Assembly (NCBI GenBank): GCA_037974665.1
Contig: CM075782.1
Location: 43,080,851-43,144,850, forward strand
Source: Ehretia macrophylla
Lineage: Eukaryota; Streptophyta; Magnoliopsida; Boraginales; Ehretiaceae
Length of the DNA: 64,000 nucleotides
Direction of reading: 5' to 3'
The translations under genes were made by a program, and so were the position numbers. The notes beneath the pieces are model-generated. The model searched no databases. It worked only from the letters and a program-made list of their open reading frames with translations, and was not told the origin of the DNA. Below are positions 46,465-58,569 of this stretch, in pieces (the first letter of the stretch is position 1; each line of letters begins with the position of its first letter).

Positions 46465-47496
46465 CTCTCCCCTCCTTCAAACAAATTGCATCCTCGCAAT
46501 TTCTTCTTTCAAAAGAATCTTCATAACATTCTGAATACTTTGAATAAATACTTCAATTACGAATACCTTATGAACTCCAAGGATGAATACTGAGAAACAT
46601 ACCAATAGGAGTCTTCCAATAAAAGTCCCAAAGAAAACAATCAAACATGAATGCCGGTAAGAATATTCACAAGATTCTCCATATGAAGACCAATGGAAAT
46701 ACTATATGTGAAATCTAGAGATAAGAACACCAAATAAAGGCTCCAATTAGAATACCAACATGGAATCCTGAAAATGAATCCCCTCGAAGATAAATACCGT
46801 GCAAGAATTCTAAATATGATGATTGAGTAAGAAGTCCCGTTGAGAGTCTCAAATGAAAATACCAAGGATAATACCAAATAAGAATCCCAGTACTGAATAC
46901 CGAGGAAATAGTGAAGATGAATACCCCATGAGAATCCCAAACTTGCTTCTAGAAGTACTTCTGTTGTTCACTGACAAAACTACGGCTGGCTCTGTCGGTT
47001 CACATCTTCAGGAGACCCGCTTCTGCCTTCTTCAATAAGGAGAATGTTTACTTACCATTTCCAGAGGGGTAATATATGTATGCAATTGATTCTATTTAAA
47101 ATAAACTCTTAATGCACATTATTACAAGTAACTAAAGCAAGTGGATACTTAAGGAATCAATTAAATGTTCCTACCACATAATCTTCATATATTGCGCATA
47201 CATACCACATAAATGTACTCATAGTCACATAGTACACATATCACATATTTTCCATTACTACATGAATAAGTCACCTAGGTGCACACGAAATCACACATTT
47301 GCGCATTTTGCACATTTGTCAGGTTAACACAATGAGGCACAAGAGTACATATTTCTATACAAAGACACACACAAGGATTACATGCAAGCACATTCCTATT
47401 CAAAACGCATTATACATGCACACACTCGAGGGCTGCTACCCGACAGACCGAGGACCCTGTCCCGGCTGAGAGCTAACTAAGCTCTGATACCACCTC
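46465..47496 (-). mobile_element. Gutted internal region of element C
   Basis: The minus strand runs from a TGGTATCAGAGC primer site (47492-47481) to a polypurine tract 'gaaggaggggagag' (46478-46465), only about 1 kb. No gag or pol can be read. Instead 46540-46930 is a degenerate series of 'gaatacc' and 'gaatccc' words at roughly 20-25-bp spacing. This is a non-autonomous derivative that keeps only the cis signals. Confidence 0.75.
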
Positions 47497-50400
47497 TGTA
47501 ACGCCCCGATCCCTCACGAGACCGGAGGCTCTAATAGCCATGCTAATCACAACCCAATTCCAACCCGGTCACAAAATTTATGGAAAATAGATTGAGTTTT
47601 CCCTATTTATAGGACTAACCAAAACCTACAAACAGAATATAAGTGGACCAGTACTGTGTCCAACACATTCAACAACTCCTCAAGGCCATCCGAGCCTTGG
47701 TTCTCAACAAACAAACCAAGCAATTATTTATCTATAATTTCAAAGACTACCCTAACTCTTTTCCTTTAGACATGTACATTTATGCTTAAATTGAAATAAT
47801 ACTAACCTATTACATAAACTAGATTATCATACCACTCTAATGGCCAAATTAAACTTAATTTACATTTCTTTATTCATTGAATACATACAACTCAAAAGTA
47901 ATACCTTTACAACCCACGCCATATAACACATTGACTCCCAAGCAAAGACCAAGCACCCCAAGCACGAACATTCCTTCTAAGACTGCAATACCTGAAAGGT
48001 GGGTAATGAGGAGTGAGTATACAATCATGTATACCCAGTGAGGGAGGTGATGCAGTATACCGGGGATTGCTTTCATGAAATGCAACAAAGATAGCCAAAT
48101 ATACAACACAAAGAAACAAAACTAGATAGACAAGTATTTAACCACATATAAAAAGGATACGGTTCCACTTGTCTTCAATCACGAGCCACGAGCCAAGATC
48201 TTCAAGCAAATATCGGCAAAACCCTTATTCCTCCAAAATGGGATACTCCGAATGTACCCCGATCCTACGACCCTTTCTCTTGAGGTAGGTCTATATGCCC
48301 AGCAGGTGAACCACGCCTCTGGGGTAGTAGAGTATACTCAGCGAGAGAAAGGGAATAGGCACCATAGTAGTCGAGGGAACACGGCAAGCCCGATGCCGCC
48401 CGTGTTTCTTGGCGCTACCATGTCCGAAAAGGTTACGCAACCCAGGATCAAGATCACGAGAGCCAATTATATCAAATATCACATAAGAGGAACGACAAAG
48501 TAGGCCGCTCTCGCATTTAATCACAAATAACACGAAAAGACTCAAGATAGCAAGTAAATAATACATATAAACTTTATCAATTACCAAATAATATAATCTA
48601 GAAACAATAAAATAAGTTACAATGCACAGAAGAGAAGAAGACTCCCTCACATTTAGTAAGCCAAACCTACGAGAACTAACGTCCATTTACTTACAAACAC
48701 CTTGAACGGCTCAAAAGCTCAGACCCTTACATGTCATAGAACACTTGCTTACCACAAATAATTCTATGGATGTCATTTATGGCCAATGCAATAAAGAATA
48801 TAAACAAGTAACTATATTTCATTAACTCTTAACTACAACCAAAACTCAAGAAAATAGCATTCAAACCAAACTTAACACTTAATACATTAAAGGCACTAGG
48901 TAGCATGCTCTGATATTACACTTTAGTCACTAAATTATAATATTCTAGTTATTCAATGACAACTCAACTAAGGCATGCTCAAATTCCTAACAACATTGCA
49001 CTAACTACTTTAAACTACATGAATAATCATTATAACACCATTTAATTCATAAAACTTGCATTCATTCTCAAGTAGGTCACTTAGCAAGTACAGGGTTCTA
49101 GGACTCATAGAAACATTAAGATACATTCTCTAAACTGGGATTATCAAGCTAATACAACTCAACACTTGTTTTATTTAACTTAGTTCGATTTTTTCCTTTC
49201 AAACATGCCACTTTCACATTACTCTAACCAATGGCTCTACTAGCAAGCTCGGGATTCCCTTTCATTTAGCTTTCCCAATTACATTCGTAACATTTAGTAG
49301 CCAAGTTAAATCACATAAACCACTTAACTACAACTAAACTAAACAAAATTCAAATTATTTAAACATTCAATACACATATTTCACGTTAGTCACATATTAA
49401 ACATTTAACATTCAATGCAACTAATATTTATTTAACTCTCATTCCACTTAAGCACTCTCTTCAAAAATGTAATTGTTACTACCTATAATCTCCCATTATT
49501 GAACTCAAATTAACCTTTAGTGCAACATTAATCACTTAGCTATATAAACTGAAATTTATGACTGCATTTATTTAATTTTATAGGTTATGTTAGCAGCCTT
49601 AATGACCTCTAAAACTTTTGAAATTTCATAGACATGTAGTCGTCAAGTGTAGATGGGTTTAGCCTCAAACAGTTCCCAATTCGGAGTTAAACTCATCAAG
49701 TTATGCCCTTTAGAAAATCATTGCGCAACCAGCCCTGAATTATGTGAGAATCAGTTACCCCACTGTTTTGGCTCCAAAACTACCCCTTTAACGATAGAAT
49801 TCAATCTTTCACCCAAAAGAGAAATTGTTCCTCAAGGTGTTGGGCATAACTTGTAAAAATTTCAGCTAATTCCGACAATGTTTGCTTCCTCAAATCTGCT
49901 ATGCAAAACTGTTGCACAATCTGCCCAGAAATTCACATCTTGCACTAATTCACTTTAGCTATTATTTTTACTTATTGAGCTAGCATTGAGCATTATTATG
50001 ACATGTATATATCATTTGTAGCATCTACACTTCATTTAAGACTTTAAACAAACACTTTACATGCATCAAATAAATCTTCCTCCAACCTTCACATCAACAA
50101 CAACTAATACATGAAATCTACAAGCATAGCTAGCATTAACACTCATATTTCACGTAATTTATACATCAATCAAGTTAACTATCTAAAACCAAGCTTAGAT
50201 CATCCAATTTCATCATTTACATAAACTTTCAACTATCTAGCAATCACAATCATAATGTCAATTATCAACTAGCTAAAACATCTTTCAATTTCTTGCAGAT
50301 GCTTAATTTTATTTGTTCAGCTACCTATGTTATAGTCCCCCAAATTTTATGTTCTTTATCTATAAATGTAGCTCTTCGAGTGTAGATGATCATAGAACCA

Positions 50401-51471
50401 AACTGAACTCAATTCCATCTAAATTCCTCAAGATACAGCCATTTCCGTACGACTGCGTGTAATTGCCCTGCCCTGCGATTTTCCCAGACACATTTCAGAA
50501 ATGGCTAAATCGGAGGCCTAAAACGTTATAATTAGCCTTAGTCCTAGAAATCAACATTTGTTCTAAACTGCCTAATCTAGATGCTGTATAAATTTCGTTA
50601 AGTTTCATGTTCGTTTGCTATGAAAAAAAAGCTCCGAAATACAGTAGCTCATTTCTGTCCAATTTCAGAACTTCTACATAAATCTTCTTTGTGCAACTTT
50701 GTTAATTGTATAGCCTCTAATCTATCCATTTTTTTTCACTCTTTTAAGCTTCAACACATCATCTTAACTCTAATTTATCAACCTAAATTAACAAGAAGCT
50801 ACCACAATTAACTAAGAACAAATATTGCATAAACTCAACTAATACACTTCATAAGCATAAGTTCATAAAAAACAAGTCTAGCTAACACATAATAGCAAGA
50901 TTATAACATGCTTGAATGGAAAAATAGTTGAGTTTGAAAAACCCCTCACTTCGAAATACAAGGAAGATGCAAGAAAAAGCTTGAGCAAGGTAGATAGAAG
51001 CAAGATCTTGAAGAAAACAACTTGGATCTTCAATTTCTCCTCTTGATTTGCCTTCTTGAAGCTTGAATGTGTGTTTGTGTGTGTTAGGCATTTTTTAGTG
51101 TGTGTGAGTATGTGTCTGATTTTTGTGTGTGTATGTGGTGTTTGTATGTGTATGTATGTATATAATGGAAGACAAAAGGCCCAAATGACTAACATACCCT
51201 TCAACTAAATGCTATTCTACTAGTTTGTCATTTTAGTTAATCTCCAACTATTTAGTTACTCTATTGTTTATCAATACATTTATTTATTTACTACAATTTC
51301 TAAATAACCTAAATGTTCGTGAATGCACATAAATACATGTTAAATGAAATAGATGCACGTAAACCAAAAATATGATATTTTATGCAAACAAATATATGTG
51401 AATAATTAAAGTAGTCATATAAATATATGCACATTAATAAAATAATTATATGCACAGGTTGGGGTGTCATA
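47497..51471 (-). repeat. 5' LTR of element C, 3975 bp
   Basis: On the plus strand it starts tgtaacgccccgatc and ends ggttggggtgtcata (the last bases mutated from tgtcaca). The first about 1.2 kb match the reverse complement of the 3' third of solo LTR A (for example 'gagaccggaggctctaatag' and 'tgagtatacaatcatgtata'). It is flanked on the right by R copy 3. Confidence 0.8.
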
Positions 51472-52870
51472 GGGGTTTTGTTGTGGTTTGGTGTGGGGGG
51501 TGGTTAGAAATTTGTGAATTCACAGGCCTGTTGGAAAACTTTTTATGGTTTCGGTTTGAAAAACCTATTTATGCTGGGCCTTCTTATTTTTTCTTTCTCC
51601 AAGCTCGCACTGGGCCCTTATTGCAGCCCATAATGCAAAAAGTATCGATTGATTAGATTTGGCATTATGGGTGTACTGGGCTAGGATTTCCTTAACTAAC
51701 AAGCCTAGGGGATGTGGTAATGAGCTAGTATTTCCTCCGTTCGCTAGCCCAGGAGGCTCAGCTAGGCGATGGCCTATGAAGCAGAGATTGCCCAAGAGCG
51801 TAGGGATCTTAAGTTGCATTGGTAACGGTCTATAGCTGGTGGAAGGAAGGAAAACCTAACTGGGGGGATAGATGAACAATAGAAAAGGAAGGAGCTGCAA
51901 TCAGCCCCTTGATTGATGGGTTTTGCTAATTACTTAAAGGAGGATGAGAGTTCTCTAGAGACACGAAATCTACACCCTAAACATTTTACTTGACCCTTGA
52001 GAAATTACCTCTGTGAATCCCTTAGTGACCTCCACTACTACTCACTTACCAGGGCCCCTCATCAACAAAAGAGACTTAGGTTCTCCTAAGTCTTAATTGT
52101 AGATTTCTACGGTTTATAATAGGTATAATAAAAAAACCATTGCATATTGTTATCAGGAATTAGAAAGTAAGTGTATGGTAGTGTATCCTTCCATATGTAG
52201 GAAAACTTGATTCTTAAAATCTTTTGCGATGAGTTTGCGAATTTCGTGTAATTTTGTACTCCTTGTGTTGTTTATAATTTGTCGAATTTAATCAGAAATT
52301 TGAATGGTAAATTCAACTAATGACAACAAAAAATGGTGAGTTAAAATAGGGGATTTTGAGAGGATAGAGAGAATCCAACAATGCTGAATTATTATTGCAG
52401 TTATATATAATTGTGGTAAAATAATGTGGACAATTCACCGCTATTAGGTTTCTCGTATAATGTTTTTTCCCTTTTGACCTAAATTTTCAAGTAAAAAGTA
52501 ACGTCACTAAGAAGGAACTTCAGAAATGAAAAGGAAAGTCTTGATTATCTACTTGGTTCATAATTATGTCTAAACCCTCAAAGAGAACATAAAAGAAAAG
52601 CCAAAAGGTATAAGCGGCACACAAGCTATTGTTATATAAAATATATCATATCTTCAGCTTTTTATTCTCTTTATATAATAAAACTTTTTTGTTAAGTGAC
52701 CACCTCATCTAACAGTTTAAACTTTTCTAGAGGGATTTGTTATATTATTTATCTTCAACACTTTTATTATATACATAACAGATTTAACACTCAAAATATG
52801 ACATTCTAAGATAAAGAGATTATATAAAACATTACTTTTTCATAAATTAAAATAACAAACTTTTTAATTT
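51472..52870 (-). repeat. Repeat unit R, copy 3, inverted
   Basis: Reverse complement of 32711-33870 followed by 29537-29755, without the solo LTR A insertion. The short frame 51819-51565 ('MQLKIPTLLGNLCFIGHRLA') is the third version of the signal-peptide-like ORF. Confidence 0.8.
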
Positions 52871-52979
52871 CTCTTTCTTCTTTAAGTATGCCGCCAACTT
52901 AGCATACACATAAGGTGTGGTATTTGGGTTAAAAAAAAAGGTGGTATATAGCATTTCTCAAAAGGGTAACTATCCTTAC

Positions 52980-53176
52980 ACTATTTGGTGTTGGTTCTAG
53001 AGAATGGTGTAAGAGTGGAAATCTTCTGAAGGATCAAACCAGAGTTGAAATCTTTGTTCTCTATGGCCATCATCATTAACAAACACATTTGTTTGTAAAA
53101 TGCCCTTTGTTCCAATGAACTCAAAATCAAGCTCATCATGTAATCTTGTATCCTGCTCACCTTTAGCAAACGTCAA
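52980..53176 (-). pseudogene. XTH exon 2 carrying the catalytic motif, broken
   Basis: After a 'tttctacag' acceptor, 197 nt encode '[20 protein letters not shown]', then '[20 protein letters not shown]', then '[19 protein letters not shown]', a stop, and 'NQHQI'. HDELDFEF is the GH16 XTH catalytic box with nucleophile and acid/base Glu. TAG replaces the conserved Trp of ILWNQHQIV. The exon ends AGT|gtaagg, a good donor leaving two bases that join in frame with the G at the start of the exon at 12339. Exon 1 was not found upstream within the window. Confidence 0.88.
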
Positions 53177-53179
53177 CTG

Positions 53180-53911
53180 TAGAAATACAAAAAGAGTTTA
53201 CTGTAAGGAAAAATCTTCCAAACGACCTAATTGTTGATCAAGTCGTGATGTAAGAGGCAGTTGTGGAATTAGGACTTCTTGGTTAGTCGGACATTTATAC
53301 AGTGAAAGAAAGCCTCAACTAAAATCTAATATATCTAATGAGTTTTATTTCTTTAATAAAAAATATTATTTTTTCTAAGTAAGGGTATGCACAGAAAAAC
53401 GTGATTTCGCCACTAGTGAAAAGTGCATGCCCATGCATTTGTGAGGCCTATGGGCGCCTCTCAACCGAATCAATCTGGCTGATTGCTCAAAATAACAACC
53501 CTTACTTTAATTGTTCACCAATTATAGTTGAAAAACATAAAGAAATGATTAAATCATGTAAAAGTTAAAAGGCAATATTATTACAAAGAAGCTTGTAATT
53601 ATTCCTTCTGTTGTTCTGTTTGGGATCTTCATCCTGATATGAAATAATCTAGATCCAAACTCCGATTTGGACCTAAAGCCAGACCCTGCGTTATTGCAAA
53701 CATCACTAATAATGTTATTAAAAATTGTGTTTTATCCAAAATTGTATGCAGACACTAGATAAAAAATACTAATATTATAGCCAAACAAAATTCTAGATTC
53801 ACCCTTAAATTTATCTCCTTAGGATTTAATAGATTGCAACTCATTCCCTTTTTGTGTTCAGTAACAGCGGGAGGTCTTCAGTCACATTCTTATAAATTAT
53901 GAGGGTTATGT
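53180..53911. other. Intergenic DNA, nothing recognised
   Basis: No coding or repeat signal that I can support. Confidence 0.5.
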
Positions 53912-54068
53912 TGTGTGAATTCTAATGTAATTGCATGTATCGCAACATGTAATAAAGTGATAAGTAATGATCGTTCCCAGGAAAACTGTGATTATTAACT
54001 ACCGAAATTAAAGTAGCTCTAATTTTATTCAGACATTCACGAATTGAGAATTTGTGACTAACGATTGA
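53912..54068 (-). repeat. Athila-type LTR end fragment
   Basis: 'gttgtgtgaattctaatgta' and the following 150 bp match the LTR starts at 54582 and 61287. It jumps directly into gag sequence at 54069. Confidence 0.8.
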
Positions 54069-54557
54069 CTCCATTATACTTAATTGTACCACAAACTTCC
54101 AAAAAATTTACAATATGCTGATTAGGATCTTCAGAAGGCAGTCCATGAAATGGGATATTTTGAATCAACTGCAGTGTTACTGACTTCAACTCAAAGTTAT
54201 TCGCTTGAATTGCTGTCCTTCTAATCACAAGCTGAATGCCAGTAGGTGGTAAAACATAATCACACAGTGTTCTCGGTGGATTTTCCTCATTATTTCCTCC
54301 CTGTCCTACCACAATTTCGGCCATAGTATCTTGCAGAAGATGGGTAGTAGCTCTTTTCTCCCTTCTATTCTTTCGACAGGTATGTTTTATCTCAGGATCG
54401 AAAGGCAACAAATTACTACCTCCCAACTTTCGCATGCACCTACAAAGGATATATTCCCAAAACACAAACAACATAAAATAAGTAAACCAAAACAAAATAA
54501 AATAAAATCCAAAGTAAAATTAAAGCTATTTGGTATCGATATTAATAACTAACACAG
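54069..54557 (-). pseudogene. Athila-type gag N-terminus and leader, fragment
   Basis: The minus strand from about 54324 (MAEIVVGQGGNNEENPPRTL) to 54069 matches the start of the gag at 61029 ('NNFELKSVTLQLIQNI', 'NFLEVCGTIKYNGV'), then stops abruptly at the LTR fragment. Upstream leader 54331-54557 matches 61030-61262. Confidence 0.85.
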
Positions 54558-54575
54558 TCCCCGGCAACGGCACCA
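54558..54575 (-). other. Primer binding site (tRNA-Asp type), first copy
   Basis: The minus strand reads TGGTGCCGTTGCCGGGGA, one base from the TGGCGCCGTTGCCGGGGA site used by Athila-type elements. Confidence 0.8.
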
Positions 54576-54581
54576 AAAACT

Positions 54582-56010
54582 TGTTGTGTGAATTCTAACA
54601 CAAGTGCACGTATCGCAATAAGTAATAAAGGGATAAGTAAAGATCGTTCCCACGAGAACTGTGATTATTAACTACCAAAATTAATGTAGCTCTAATTTTA
54701 TTAAGATAATCACGAATTGAGAATTTATGACTAACGATTAAATAAAAATACGAAACTTAATAGAAATAGCAACTAAAACAATTACCAAACTGACACATGA
54801 TGGTAATGTAGTAGTTAAAAATCTCTAAGGATTCCGATTTCACTAAGATTAATCATACTTAAAACTATTGACTTAATTCAATTGACGACTATTCCCTACA
54901 TTGCCAACAATTTCGCTAATGTGGTTATTAATCTTTCTCAAGCATCAATAACATATTTTGCTAACCAAGCTACCTACATCTCTATGGTAACTGTGAACTT
55001 AGGAAACTCATTAAGCCCTAGAAGTTTATGCGCTGTACTAGATCTCATAACTATCTCTAGCTTATGACGATTTAATGGTATTTCACAAGTGATTTAATTT
55101 AATTATCACTTCTTAGTCTCAAACTAAATCACGAATCATGCAATTGTTGATCAGGCAATCACAAGCATTAAACTCAGCATAAAATACTCAACGCAGATAT
55201 GGAAAAGTTCATCAATTTATTCAAATCAAAAGCTTCAAATATTCAAAATCCGGCTACATCGTAGCCCTAGAAAAATAATCTAGAACATCATAATAAATGT
55301 AAATAAAATCCAAAATCTATTGAAGTTTATGATGAGAGAGAAAGAAAAACTAAAAATCTCAAGACAATCGTGGCGAAATCTTGTCTCTGATCCGTTTTTT
55401 CTCGTCAATCTTCCAGTTTCCTCACATTTTCTTCTCTCTAAAAGTTGCTCTTGCTCCTCAAAACCAGCTGCTACCAAAAGCCTCCATCTCACGTTCTTTT
55501 TCCTTCTTTTTATCCTAGGTTTTCTTCTTTTTGGACCTTTTTACAAAATTGCCCTTTAATTTCCTGCGATGCTGCACAGCTGCGCTATGACTGCGCTACT
55601 TCTGATTTTTCTTCAATTGCTCCACAAGTTGTATGAAAGCTAATCCTTTGTCATTTCTTTTCAATCTTTGCCCCAAAACTTAGACTTTCTCATAGAATCA
55701 CCTACGTCGCAAATCGAACACAAAACCTATCAAATTGCTCATAAATTACTCAAGAACTAACAAAAATTAAGTAAAAAGGTGGTGAAATAATATGTCAATA
55801 ATACACCCAACAAATACCCCCAAACTTAAGTTTTGCTTGTTCTCAAGCAAAAGACACAACTAAGGAAAGAAACAACCTAAAAACTAAAGACTCGACACAA
55901 GACAACTCAAGAAAGCAATGTTGTAGGATAGTAAATTTCCACGGTCTCAACAACTATATTTCACAACTCGACCTTAAAAGAAAATTCCCAATCATATGCA
56001 TGAGAAATCT
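54582..56010 (-). repeat. Athila-type LTR, middle copy (inner boundary certain, outer uncertain)
   Basis: Begins on the plus strand tgttgtgtgaattctaac. It matches 61287-62246 over its length except for about 450 bp (55320-55770) missing from the other copy. Homology ends where the other copy is cut at 62246, so the outer LTR end may lie further right. Confidence 0.75.
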
Positions 56011-58569
56011 CAACTTCACATAAATTGCATTTTACTTCAAATCCCCCAAGTGACTGTGTGAATAGCCTCTACCCTAATCAATTGCATCCAGATGAGTTTA
56101 TGCAAGTTAAGTGAATTATCAATGTGGATCTTTAATTTTCAATTACTTAGGACTTCATAGACTCACTTTTCATGCCACTCTCCACTAATGTAGGTTAATT
56201 ATAGAATTAAAGATCAGTAGGATTTTACATTTGGTTGTAACGTGTGGCTAGGTTCAAGGTATGATAATGGATATAACATAAAGCTAAATTACCCGTAAGC
56301 ACACAATCATTCGAGGATGTTTAATGGAACACATGCCAACTTTACTTCTTACCCCCAAAAAGTATTCAATGTATCTCTTTTCTTTCTTCTTTCTTTTCAT
56401 TTCCTCAACATTCATCCACAATATTTATAAAACACATAAAGAATCCATACTCCCCCAAACTTGCATTTTGACATTAACTACAAAGAGTGTGGCTCTTCTC
56501 CTTTATTTTCTTTTTTTTTCCAAGATTTCTTTTTCCCCAAGAACAACACAACATATCACTCAGTCATAACATCTCTCATCTTTCAATACAGAACATAGTT
56601 CTACATAATCATCCTAAAACAATCACATGCTACAAGTAGGAAGGTCATTATTTGGAAAAATTAAACGTGAAAGGTTAAGGATGATATTATTGGCTACACA
56701 AAGAAAGAAAGGCTAATTAAGCTCAAAAGGAAGGGGAGGGGGGAGGGGGGAGGGGACTAGAGATATTCAATTATTACAAAGGCTGACTTGAAAGGCTCAA
56801 ACTATCCAAAGATGGCCTAAATCATTTCTCTAATGCTACGTAACCTAGAAGTTTGCCTCGAGTGACAATCAAGCAAGTTCTAAAGTCCCCTTTATTTTTT
56901 TATATATATATATCTATATATTCTCTTAGACACACATAAACGTTCTCTAAGCAACAATATAACTAGGCGAGGTTAAGTGCGCAATGTGTGGGAATTCTCT
57001 GTAAAACGAAACTATGTTTCAGTCTTTTAGTCAATCACCCTCACTACTATCATGACATTCTTATGTTACTCATCATTGGCCTAATTTGTCATTATTTCAG
57101 CATCACTTTCAACTATTTTTTTTCTTTTTCAAATTTTTCTTATTTTTTTTTATATTTTAGAATGACATAATAGAAATAACAAAGCACATAAAAAGAAAAA
57201 CACACAAAAAAATACGAAAAGAACAAGTTCATACAGGAAAACACATAGTAACCACCCCTAAACTTGAAATAAGGCATTGTCCTCAATGTCAAAAGTAAAG
57301 AAAAGAACTCAGAAAACTTCCTTAAGTAGCCTCATGTCATTCGTCATCCGAGGGAAGGTATGTGATGGGAAGTGGAAATCTTTGAGGTGCTAAACAGCTT
57401 CTACTAGTGGACACCTTGTGCAATGGAACCCTAGTGCACACTTCATTGACAACTTTAATTAAACATGTGGTAGGCAACCAACATCCACAACTTACTCCAC
57501 TTGAACATAAATACCACCCATATGCACAACACAAGCAAGACACCTCAACAACAAGGACAACCTCTTCGGACCCAACTGCCCCCTTCTCCTGCGATGCTTC
57601 AATTTGTTTTTTGTTTTTGTTTTTGTAATGGAATTCAAAAATGCACAACAAAAAGGAGCACTCATCAAGGCATTAGAGCCTTCAACCACTGCCTGCAAAA
57701 TGTCACCGCCGAAAGACGCGAGTTGTCGTCGTCCACCAATTGGGTAGGGGTGGGTTATTCTATAATGGGTATTGTGTTTTATAAAGAAATAGTTGGTGCA
57801 AGAGATTGTGACAAAAGAGAGAGAGAGACGTGAGGTTGAGAGAACTTTGAGAGTTGAATTGAGCCGATGGGAGTGCTTGTGGGAGTGATGGAATCTGATG
57901 GGTTAAGGGTGTTTAGATGATTTGGATCTGAGGGTTTTGATTTGGGATTTGATTTGGGTGTCCAGGTTTGGATAGGTAGGATTTGGGTTTAGGTCTTTGG
58001 GTGGTAGATGGGATAAAAGTTGGGTCTTTGGGGTCTGACGGCTGAAAAAAGAAGAATGAATTTTGATTTTCAATTTTTTTTATATGAACGTCAAACGAAA
58101 GGACGTCAGCATAGCTGCGCTATATTTTAGTGCAACAACACTACTCAGGAATATAACTTCAAATCACCGTCAGCGCAGCTGCGCTAAATTCTAGCACAAT
58201 AACATTACTTCACAAACGTCACTTAAACATTGCCAACGCAGCTGCGCTACATTTTAATGCAACAACACTACCTCATAGCTCTATTTTTCTTTGCTTTTCT
58301 CTTCAACGTGCATCTCCCTCAATCCAAACACTATTATTTGCACATATTCTCCCTGAATTAACTTGGTAGAACTTCTCTTTGGCTTGTCTTCCCCCAAACT
58401 TGTTCTTGAACCTAACATGACAAGAAAAATTTAAAAATTAGCTATAACAACTATAATTGGAAAATAAACTAAAAACAAACATAACTATTAAATCAAGAAA
58501 AGTAAGAAAACTAGGGTTATCTCCCGAAAAATGCTTGTTTTAACGTCGACAGCCCGACGAAGCAATTTT
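56011..58569 (-). other. Athila-type LTR remainder and/or 3' untranslated internal region
   Basis: No protein recognised. Contains phrases usual for this part of the family ('cccccaaacttgttcttg', 'ctagggttatctcccg') and a threefold repeat of about 60 bp at 58095-58275 built on 'agcgcagctgcgct'. Neither the LTR boundary nor a polypurine tract could be fixed. Confidence 0.5.
58095..58275. repeat. Threefold repeat with a GC-rich self-complementary core
   Basis: Units at about 58100, 58165 and 58235 each contain 'agcgcagctgcgct' or a close variant, followed by 'a..tttagtgcaacaacacta'. The core is a perfect 14-bp palindrome in the middle unit. Confidence 0.75.

Noticed and set aside
46641..46940. 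99-codon minus frame in the element C interior
   Set aside because: Arises from degenerate gaatacc/gaatccc repeats and shows no protein-like pattern.
57337..57833. Overlapping frames on both strands (104 and 110 codons)
   Set aside because: No recognisable motif; the region is non-coding Athila-type LTR or 3' sequence.
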